NCBI GenBank assembly: GCA_017380355.1
Contig: JAFOED010000134.1
Location: 1 to 6,221, forward strand
DNA from: Ruminococcus sp.
GTDB taxonomy: Bacteria > Bacillota > Clostridia > Oscillospirales > Acutalibacteraceae
DNA length: 6,221 nucleotides
Direction of reading: 5' to 3'
Shown piece after piece: positions 1 through 5,868 of this stretch (positions are counted from its first letter, which is position 1; each line of letters begins with the position of its first letter). The notes below the pieces were generated by a model. The model made no database searches. It was not told the origin of the DNA and worked only from the letters and a program-made list of their open reading frames with translations. The position numbers and the translations under genes are program-made.

Positions 1-1200
1 AAAAGCAAGCACTATTGAAAAAACAATGTTAAACACTGCCATAATAGCCGGTCGCAGTCTTCCCTGCACAAACAAGCCGTTTGAATTTCGGAACGCTGAG
101 TTTGGATACTGCATTATGCACAGATAAAGGTTAAACACAATGACAATAATGGTCGGCATCATAAACAGATAACTAGAACTCCCAAGCCATATATCCTCGA
201 TAAACGGATTCATCACTGTTATCAAAGTAGCGCACACAAAGTTGCCAACAATAAACATCAAAAAGCTGATTCTGTCGTGAAGAGCTTTCATCTTTTCTTT
301 ACCGGCAGATACAGCGAGATTTCCGATACTAGGTACAGTAGAAGCACAAGCCTGACTTATCATTGTATTTAACGTGTTAATAATCAGTCGGTAGTTTGAA
401 AGGATTCCGACGAATGTAGTCGGAAAAAACGCCGCTGTAACAATCGTGTCTGTAGCATGAACTATAACATCGCTTACATTATATATAGCGGTCGCGCCGA
501 TATCAGAAGAAATCTGCTTTTTCTCTTCTTTTGTCAGCGGTCCCACTACCTTTTTCTTAAGTATCGGGAACTTTCGCTGAGCAACATACGAAATCACAAC
601 ATTCTTTAGAATTGTACTTGTAATGCTGAAAAGCAGATAAAGCAGGTACTCTTTAAACACAATGAGGATGATACTCTCGCAGATAACCTGAATGATATTT
701 GCAGCAATATTGATGTATGATACAATTCTTTTTTCCTGATTCGCTTCAAGCAGAGTAGCTTTGTAAATAAACAGATACGACGAAGCTGACTGAATAACAA
801 AGAGCATAAAGATAAGCCAGATAGGCTCTGTTACATCATCAACTTCTTTGACCAGGTATTTCAGAAACGGGATTAAACACACACCCGCAATAAAAATAAT
901 CAACGCTATGATTCTGTACACACGCTTATAAAACTTCATAATACGAGCAACTGTGTCTTCATCATTCAAAGCGAGAGGCTTATATAGCGCAAATGAAATT
1001 GCTCTGTGAATACCGAGTTCAGCAAGCGAGAAAACAAACAGAATATCGTTAAAAAGTCCTGCTACACCGTTGTACTGAATACCAAGTGTATAAATAAATA
1101 CAGTACGAAGCAAAAACTTAGAAGCAGCAATAAACAGACGTACCGCTACTTCACTCGTTGCGTTTTTTATTGAATTTTTAGAGCGTGACTGAGTATTCAT
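1..1200 (-). CDS. Wzx-type polysaccharide flippase, partial (C-terminus off the left edge)
   Basis: This is a predicted integral membrane flippase that moves the undecaprenyl-linked repeat unit across the cytoplasmic membrane. The minus-strand frame is open for 400 codons, from ATG at 1198-1200 to the window edge. Related proteins are usually about 480-510 residues, so roughly 100 are missing. The N-terminus is basic, followed by the amphipathic segment VRLFIAASKFLLRTVFIYTLG (about residues 20-40). Hydrophobic spans lie near 97-115, 127-147, 163-195, 311-330 and 346-362, with a basic cytoplasmic loop near 207-229. The stretch starting FRNSNGLF (370-377) and continuing RLRPAIMAVFNIV (381-393) fits the conserved late segment of bacterial polysaccharide exporters of the MOP superfamily. 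The start is fixed by an in-frame TAA two codons upstream and by AGAGG at 1209-1213, 8 nt before ATG. It diverges from the polymerase gene. The family call is firm; the substrate is unknown. Confidence 0.88.
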   Translation of the reverse strand, partial: MNTQSRSKNSIKNATSEVAVRLFIAASKFLLRTVFIYTLGIQYNGVAGLFNDILFVFSLAELGIHRAISFALYKPLALNDEDTVARIMKFYKRVYRIIALIIFIAGVCLIPFLKYLVKEVDDVTEPIWLIFMLFVIQSASSYLFIYKATLLEANQEKRIVSYINIAANIIQVICESIILIVFKEYLLYLLFSITSTILKNVVISYVAQRKFPILKKKVVGPLTKEEKKQISSDIGATAIYNVSDVIVHATDTIVTAAFFPTTFVGILSNYRLIINTLNTMISQACASTVPSIGNLAVSAGKEKMKALHDRISFLMFIVGNFVCATLITVMNPFIEDIWLGSSSYLFMMPTIIVIVFNLYLCIMQYPNSAFRNSNGLFVQGRLRPAIMAVFNIVFSIVLAF

Positions 1201-1228
1201 TGATTATACCTCTAAAAATAAACTTTTG

Positions 1229-1257
1229 TTGTAAATAAAAAGATTTTATGATATATT
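1229..1257 (+). promoter_or_regulatory. Predicted sigma-A promoter for the polymerase gene
   Basis: A -35-like TTGTAA (1229-1234) is followed by a 17-bp spacer and a -10 element TATATT (1252-1257), which matches TATAAT at five of six positions. A TG dinucleotide at 1249-1250 makes an extended -10. The expected transcription start is near 1264, leaving a short leader of about 27 nt before the polymerase start codon. This is pattern matching only, but spacing and extended -10 agree well with a housekeeping promoter. Confidence 0.55.
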
Positions 1258-1276
1258 AAATCCATAGATTTTAAAA

Positions 1277-1283
1277 AAGGAGG
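1277..1283 (+). promoter_or_regulatory. Strong ribosome binding site of the polymerase gene
   Basis: AAGGAGG lies 7 nt upstream of the ATG at 1291. It is a near-perfect anti-16S match and fixes this start. It is the strongest site in the window; the other genes use shorter matches such as GAGG, GAAAGG and GGAG. Confidence 0.85.
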
Positions 1284-1290
1284 AGCAACT

Positions 1291-2634
1291 ATGATTTGGT
1301 TATGGATAACGTTAGCTGTTGTATTATCAGCAATACCGCTTATTAAAAAGAAAATCGATATTGCTAATTACATTTGGTTGCTCATTCCGATTGAATCCTA
1401 CGGAATATCTCTTGCAGGTACGGCGATACGACCTTATATGATATTCGCGTGTGCTCTTCCGATTATTTTGTATGCTAAAAACAAAGGCAAAGACTTTGAT
1501 TTAAGTTTGAAGAAAAGTCACCTGCTCGCTGGTGTTATTTGTATACTGATACTCACACACAGCGTCTTCTTAAGCGAGGGTTATGAAGCAATAAAGGGAG
1601 CTTTATTCTTGGTTGGTGTATACGTGTGCGCTCAGCTTGCAACCTCGTGTACAAATGTTAACAGCTGTAATACGCTGTGTGACGTATTCATCGCATGCAG
1701 TTTTGGTTACGCAATTGTGTACATAATCGCGTACATCTGTGTTAAAAACGGAATTATCATCGATGGATTTCTCGCCGCTGACAGAACAGACGATGGTATC
1801 ATAAAGATTATGGGCAATATGTTTAACGGTCAGTATATCCGTTCAATCAGATTACGTGGCTTTTCATATGACCCTAACGTAATGTTCATACAATTCTTCT
1901 TCAGTATGCCAGCATGTATATCGAAGTTTTTTAAGAAATTTAACCTATATCACGTAATTACTCTGATATTAAGTATCGTTTGTATAATCCTCTCGAGTTC
2001 GAGAATGGGACTTATCTGCTGTGCTTTAACATTAGTGATTACAATTTGTGTATTCTTATTACAACTTGACAGCGTAAAGAAAAAAGTCATAAGCCTCACA
2101 ACAGTACTGACATCTTCAGCAGTTGTGGCTGCTGTATTTATAACACCATGGGGACAGTCGGTTCTTTCCGGTGTTTTGTCTAACTATACAAATCGTTCTT
2201 CTCTTTCGGACGAATATGGACGATTCACTATCTGGGCAGAAAGTCTGAGAATTTACTGGGAGAAAAGTCCTCTCTTCGGTGTTGGGTTAACCCAGATGAG
2301 TAAATACACTTCAGTAGGATTTATGATACACAACACATGGCTACAGCTTTTATGTGAATGTGGTATTTTAGTCGGTGGTCTTGCTATAGTTTACTTCTTC
2401 TCTGTTTTAGTTTACGGATGGATAAAACTCAGAACAAAGCCGAAAAACAACTCGATTTCAGACGCTTATCTGTGTATACTTATCGGCTATACAGTAACGC
2501 TGATTTCTCTCATATCAGTCGACAACTACGCGTGCAGTTACCTGTGGTTTGGAGCTTTAATGCTGACACAGCTGGCTCCATACACAAGCACCGTAAACAA
2601 AACTAAACTCTCAGATGAAACACTTTCAAAATAG
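1291..2634 (+). CDS. Wzy-type polysaccharide polymerase (O-antigen ligase/polymerase family)
   Basis: This is a predicted multi-pass membrane protein of 447 residues that would join flipped repeat units on the outer face of the membrane. Hydrophobic segments run through most of the protein, with a large polar loop at about residues 288-325 ahead of the last conserved block. Features typical of the Wzy_C / O-antigen ligase family are RLRGFSYDPN (187-196), SSSRMG (235-240), and the loop DEYGRFTIWAE (307-317) leading to PLFGVG (327-332). These are followed by HNTWLQLLCECG (347-358), the usual HN-x(n)-E-x-G signature. Length fits the family. It has its own promoter and strong ribosome binding site and is the only plus-strand gene here. 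It is divergent from the flippase and overlaps the neighbouring glycosyltransferase gene tail-to-tail by 32 bp. It is notably Cys-rich (17 Cys). An O-antigen-type ligase cannot be excluded, but a polymerase beside a Wzx is the likelier reading. Confidence 0.85.
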   Translation: MIWLWITLAVVLSAIPLIKKKIDIANYIWLLIPIESYGISLAGTAIRPYMIFACALPIILYAKNKGKDFDLSLKKSHLLAGVICILILTHSVFLSEGYEAIKGALFLVGVYVCAQLATSCTNVNSCNTLCDVFIACSFGYAIVYIIAYICVKNGIIIDGFLAADRTDDGIIKIMGNMFNGQYIRSIRLRGFSYDPNVMFIQFFFSMPACISKFFKKFNLYHVITLILSIVCIILSSSRMGLICCALTLVITICVFLLQLDSVKKKVISLTTVLTSSAVVAAVFITPWGQSVLSGVLSNYTNRSSLSDEYGRFTIWAESLRIYWEKSPLFGVGLTQMSKYTSVGFMIHNTWLQLLCECGILVGGLAIVYFFSVLVYGWIKLRTKPKNNSISDAYLCILIGYTVTLISLISVDNYACSYLWFGALMLTQLAPYTSTVNKTKLSDETLSK

Positions 2635-3733
2635 AATTTCTGAAATTATCATACGAGCACTCTGACTCTAAGAAGCCAGGGTGCTTTTCTCTTATGCTTT
2701 TAATATCAAGAGCTGCGGTTTTCACTAATGTGTCAGCGACAACACTTAGGTTTGAGTCGCCACAGTAAACCATACCGCAGTTAGTGTTTTTTATTATTTC
2801 AACACATCCGCTGTTATCTACGCACAGCACCGGCACGTTCTGCAAAATAGCCTGTGTAGCAACAATAGAGAATCCCTCCACAGACGGAACGAAAACCACG
2901 TCAAAAGTAGAAATAATCTCATCAACATCGTTTCTGTATCCTGTGAACACCACGTTATCTGTAAGGTCAGCAGAGTTTATTTTTTCATCAAGCATAGCTT
3001 TGAAGTCGTCGTCACCCTCGCGCACACTGCCAATAATCGCTAGCGACGCATCTACACCCGAGCTCTTAAGATTTTCCAAAACAGAAAGTGACACATCCTG
3101 ACCTTTAGTTGGAGTGATAAACCCTACATGAGCAATTTTCAGCTCCTTATTAAGTGCAGGATACTCATCACAGAGATTCTTGCGTTTGATATTCTCTGGA
3201 ATTTGCTTCACAGGGTTATATATAGTTACTTTTTTACTCTCTGCTTTCTTATTTTTAATCTGTGAAGCTACACAATCCGATACAGATATAATTCTTTTAA
3301 CGCATTTTGATGCACTAAAAATATTCAACAATTTAAGAGTAGGTCCTGACTGGAACATATGGTGCAGATGCCATATAACCTCTGTTTTTCTATTAGCACA
3401 CATCGCACTCCAAACAAGCGCCGCCGGACCCGGAGCGTAGAGAAAATCAGGCTTAATACGTTTCACCGCTTTGCGTCCTTTAATGCTCGCAATAACAGTA
3501 AGGTACGCAAATTTAAAAAGACCTTTTATACCTTTTTCGCCTTTAGGCATACTTTGGTCGCCCATGAGAGTATATGGAATCCCCATGTTATTCAGTTCCT
3601 GTGACAGTCTTCCCTCTTCAGGAATGAGAAAATGAAGTTCGTGTTCAGTTTTTAAAATATCTGCTACCTTAAGCGTCATTTCCTGACCGCCGCCGATATT
3701 TGAAAGTGTTTCCCATATAAGAATTTTGCTCAT
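2603..3733 (-). CDS. Glycosyltransferase, GT4-like (GT-B fold)
   Basis: This is a predicted cytoplasmic, membrane-associated sugar transferase of 376 residues that adds one sugar of the lipid-linked repeat unit from a nucleotide-sugar donor. The N-terminal acceptor domain begins KILIWETL with the glycine loop GGGQ (14-17) and has HLHH at 122-125. The linker region has ISVSD (149-153) and VTIYNPV (169-175). The C-terminal donor domain starts at IAHVGFITPTKGQD (200-213) and continues with VVFTGYRNDV (261-270) and VPSVEGFSIVATQA (282-295). The usual E-x7-E donor motif reads E286-x7-Q294, so the second acid is replaced. ATG at 3733 is preferred over TTG at 3745 because GAGG (3740-3743) sits 6 nt before ATG, while TTG overlaps that site. 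The gene lies 30 nt after the phosphohydrolase gene. Sugar and linkage cannot be inferred. Confidence 0.88.
   Translation of the reverse strand: MSKILIWETLSNIGGGQEMTLKVADILKTEHELHFLIPEEGRLSQELNNMGIPYTLMGDQSMPKGEKGIKGLFKFAYLTVIASIKGRKAVKRIKPDFLYAPGPAALVWSAMCANRKTEVIWHLHHMFQSGPTLKLLNIFSASKCVKRIISVSDCVASQIKNKKAESKKVTIYNPVKQIPENIKRKNLCDEYPALNKELKIAHVGFITPTKGQDVSLSVLENLKSSGVDASLAIIGSVREGDDDFKAMLDEKINSADLTDNVVFTGYRNDVDEIISTFDVVFVPSVEGFSIVATQAILQNVPVLCVDNSGCVEIIKNTNCGMVYCGDSNLSVVADTLVKTAALDIKSIREKHPGFLESECSYDNFRNSILKVFHLRV
2656..2688 (+). terminator. Predicted intrinsic terminator of the polymerase gene, inside the opposite-strand CDS
   Basis: AGCACTCTG (2656-2664) pairs with CAGGGTGCT (2677-2685) in a 9-bp stem with one G-U pair and a 12-nt loop. 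The stem runs into TTTT (2685-2688) and a pyrimidine-rich TCTCTT. It starts 22 nt after the polymerase stop codon. On the minus strand the stem is followed by CGTATGATAATT with no T tract, so it should act only on rightward transcription. The interrupted T tract and 12-nt loop lower certainty. Confidence 0.55.
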
Positions 3734-3738
3734 ATATT

Positions 3739-3743
3739 TCCTC
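3739..3743 (-). promoter_or_regulatory. Ribosome binding site that decides the glycosyltransferase start
   Basis: Read on the minus strand, GAGGA is followed by AATAT and then ATG (3731-3733), leaving 6 nt between GAGG and ATG. The longer in-frame option, TTG at 3743-3745, shares its last base with this site and has no comparable site upstream of it, so it is unlikely to be used. Confidence 0.75.
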
Positions 3744-3763
3744 AAAAGAATTCTAATAAAGAA

Positions 3764-5194
3764 TTATTCAAACACAGAAAGAATGATATCCCTGATATCA
3801 GTCATCTCGTACTGAGATTTATTAAGCTTTATGCCTTTAGCACAGATAACCGCAGTTTCGTATCTGTGAGCACCAGGAGAAAGTCGGTGCATAAACCCCT
3901 TCTTCTCGAAAAGCTCATCACCTAAATTCCAGTCCGCACCGTATCTCTCGTCCATCTGGAAAATAATTTCAGGATAACGGTCGAGGTGCTCTCCGTGGTA
4001 GTGCGTATTCGTACGCTTAATCCACGAAAAAGCAGGTGTGTTTTCGTCTATCATAACTGTGCTGAGTTTTTCTATAATCTCATCGCACAATGCGTCTTTT
4101 TTATCATCTTCAGATATAACACGGATACCGCCATAGCTGTAGTTTTTCAGTGCAGAAAGGTCACTTAAATAAGCGACAGTCTTATCCCAGTCAAAGTCGT
4201 TAGAAGAAGCAAAAATGCCTTTCCACACAGGAAATTTCTTCGCGATTTTAACCGCCCACTTCGGCAGACCAAAACGAGCTACAAAGTTAAGCGCAGTTTT
4301 CTTTATAAATCCTTTTAAAGACTTCTTCTTTTTCTTACCGTTTTCCGAAGTCTTAGGCGCCAGATAACCGAATCGACGGAGCATTTCGTTAACACGGGCA
4401 ACGTACACAGGACGAGCACCGTGACCGTGGTCGCTGATAACCAGAAGCGGAGTATCAGGACACAGCTGTATAATCTCTCCTAAATGTCTGTCCATCTTCA
4501 TATACAGCTCTTTTATAGCGTACATATGCTCGTTTTCTCCGGGATACTCAGGATGATTCTCATCACAGTGACGCCAGAAATCGTGACACAAACCGTCAGT
4601 AGTAGAAAAATAAGAAAACAGAAAATCGCAGTTTTCGTTTTCAATCGCACACTTTGTAAGACGGAATTCTTCGTCGGATTTTTTGAAGAAGTCTTCCTTT
4701 AAAAACTGAAGCTGTGATTCCGAAGTGAATTTCGCTTCAGTACCAAGGATAGAAAAATCAGGATTGTAAACCGTACTTTTTGACTCAGGTAAAACATTCA
4801 TCTTACCTTTGTACGGACGGGTAATCATCGTGCCGTTTATCTCCCAGCCGTCTTTTATGTTCATAGGGAGTAAAACGGTAGTACTATAACCCCTGCGGTT
4901 TAATTCATCCCAGAAAGTCTTGCCCTCAAAAACAGAGTCGTCAAACTCAAAAGGTTTATATGAGTTATCCTTATCTTTTACATTCACAAAGTTAATGATG
5001 CCGTGCTGTGACGGGTCAAGACCTGTGTAAATAGTCGACCACGCAGGAGTAGTATCAGCAGGAAAAACCGAGCGCAGACGTGGGTAGTTATTCTCTTTTA
5101 GCATTGAAGAAAGATTTGGTAAATCAGCCTCATATTTCTTAACAAGGTCGAAATCCAATCCGTCAATACCGATTACAATAAGTTTGTTAATCAT
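3764..5194 (-). CDS. Alkaline-phosphatase-superfamily phosphohydrolase/phosphodiesterase
   Basis: This 476-residue protein resembles the type I phosphodiesterase / nucleotide pyrophosphatase group and the uncharacterised predicted phosphohydrolases often classed as COG3379. The predicted two-metal site looks complete: D11 in IGIDGLD, nucleophile T48 in FPADTTPAW (44-52), D200 and H204 in TTDGLCHD, D255 and H256 in ISDHGHG, and H443 in SPGAHR. These assignments come from motif order, not alignment. The protein starts directly with the first core strand and has no signal peptide or membrane span, so it should be cytoplasmic, unlike LtaS-type phosphoglycerol transferases. A very basic insert spans about 286-322. 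ATG at 5194 follows GAAAGG at 5201-5206 by 6 nt, and the kinase stop is 14 nt upstream. It probably acts on a phosphorylated or nucleotide-linked precursor of the glycan (inference); the true substrate is unknown. Confidence 0.85.
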   Translation of the reverse strand: MINKLIVIGIDGLDFDLVKKYEADLPNLSSMLKENNYPRLRSVFPADTTPAWSTIYTGLDPSQHGIINFVNVKDKDNSYKPFEFDDSVFEGKTFWDELNRRGYSTTVLLPMNIKDGWEINGTMITRPYKGKMNVLPESKSTVYNPDFSILGTEAKFTSESQLQFLKEDFFKKSDEEFRLTKCAIENENCDFLFSYFSTTDGLCHDFWRHCDENHPEYPGENEHMYAIKELYMKMDRHLGEIIQLCPDTPLLVISDHGHGARPVYVARVNEMLRRFGYLAPKTSENGKKKKKSLKGFIKKTALNFVARFGLPKWAVKIAKKFPVWKGIFASSNDFDWDKTVAYLSDLSALKNYSYGGIRVISEDDKKDALCDEIIEKLSTVMIDENTPAFSWIKRTNTHYHGEHLDRYPEIIFQMDERYGADWNLGDELFEKKGFMHRLSPGAHRYETAVICAKGIKLNKSQYEMTDIRDIILSVFE

Positions 5195-5208
5195 ACTATA
5201 CCTTTCAA

Positions 5209-5865
5209 TCAGATGCTGTTGATAGCATCCACTACTTCTCTAAGCATCGTTTCTTTATCGTTAGCACCGCTGATTATAGTAGCGTTGTAAAGATGAGCTA
5301 CTTCGTCGTAGAGTGGTTCACGGAGAGTAAGATAAAGCGGGTCTGGAATATCATCTTTACGTGACAAGCAGGTGTCAACGTCAGTTTTAATGTAAATAAT
5401 AAGGTCAGGCTTAGGCGCGTGCTTCCATTTTTTCTCGATGGTTTCACGTAGGAAGTCCGTGTCTTTTCCTAAATTTGCAGCATATGTAACTGCATTGTCG
5501 TAGATATATCTGTCGACAAGGAGTGTGTAACCGAAAAGTCGGTTCATAGTAATTGAGAAGAAAATCTGGCATTTAAATTCACACGTAGTCATAAGAGAAA
5601 AAATACGATAAACTCCTTTTTTCTCGCTTTGCTTACGCATATTCTCAAGATAAGTTTTATAGTCGGCTGTATATGGGTCTGAGTCTTTTTTCAGCACGAG
5701 CTTTTTGCCGAGCTTTATGAAAAACGACATAAATTTTATGACGTAAGCTGCTCTTACCTTTTTTACTTTTATACCGCTGGCCTTTAAGGTATCGTAGGCA
5801 TAATCAACGGACGTTGACTTTCCCGAGCCATCAAGACCGATAAAGCAGATAGTTTTATTCTTCAT
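5209..5865 (-). CDS. Thymidylate-kinase-like P-loop kinase, substrate unknown
   Basis: This 218-residue predicted cytoplasmic phosphotransferase has the Walker A loop GLDGSGKST at residues 10-18. It also has a DRYIYD motif at 118-123, matching the DR(Y) motif of thymidylate kinases, and the strand LIIYIKTDVDTCLSRKDD (155-172) that leads into an Arg-bearing lid. LREPLYDEVAHLY (181-193) resembles the late helix of that family. The TREPGG motif that true TMP kinases carry after the second strand is absent; that place holds the hydrophobic and basic stretch beginning YVIKFMSFFIKLGKK (41-55). A housekeeping TMP kinase role is therefore unlikely. ATG at 5865 is preceded by GGAG with 6 nt spacing, and the upstream glycosyltransferase stop is only 3 nt away, suggesting translational coupling. 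Its place between glycosyltransferase and phosphohydrolase genes points to a polysaccharide role (inference). Confidence 0.8.
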   Translation of the reverse strand: MKNKTICFIGLDGSGKSTSVDYAYDTLKASGIKVKKVRAAYVIKFMSFFIKLGKKLVLKKDSDPYTADYKTYLENMRKQSEKKGVYRIFSLMTTCEFKCQIFFSITMNRLFGYTLLVDRYIYDNAVTYAANLGKDTDFLRETIEKKWKHAPKPDLIIYIKTDVDTCLSRKDDIPDPLYLTLREPLYDEVAHLYNATIISGANDKETMLREVVDAINSI

Positions 5866-5868
5866 ATT

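Larger units (their letters stand above)
1201..1290. other. Divergent intergenic region between flippase and polymerase genes
   Basis: This 90-bp AT-rich spacer separates two divergently read genes and must hold the polymerase promoter and probably the flippase promoter. The rightward promoter is clear and is listed separately. Leftward, an AGAGG ribosome binding site is present. The candidate promoter elements there are poorly spaced: TTTACA at 1230-1235 and TATAAT at 1203-1208 are 21 bp apart, and the TATAAT would abut the start codon. No operator or riboswitch-like fold was recognised. Confidence 0.7.

Noticed and set aside
606..800. A 64-codon minus-strand open frame
   Set aside because: It lies in another frame of the flippase gene, whose frame is continuous and matches a known family; it has no independent support.
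2635..2647. Perfect inverted repeat AATTTC-T-GAAATT just after the polymerase stop codon
   Set aside because: The 1-nt centre prevents a stable hairpin and such AT-rich palindromes arise easily by chance; it could be an operator, but nothing supports that.
2784..3604. Several plus-strand open frames of 81-105 codons opposite the glycosyltransferase
   Set aside because: They are antisense shadows of a well-supported gene, with no ribosome binding sites or recognisable protein features.
3734..3745. TTG at 3743-3745 as the glycosyltransferase start, adding four residues
   Set aside because: The TTG overlaps the GAGG ribosome binding site that is correctly placed for the ATG at 3731-3733.
3749..3765. 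Small hairpin AATTCT/AGAATT with a 5-nt loop between the phosphohydrolase and glycosyltransferase genes
   Set aside because: The stem is six almost all-AT pairs followed by only a short CTTTT, too weak to call a terminator or attenuator.
5209..5865. Annotation of the P-loop kinase as housekeeping thymidylate kinase (tmk)
   Set aside because: The TREPGG motif is missing and the gene sits inside a polysaccharide operon, so only a family-level name is justified.
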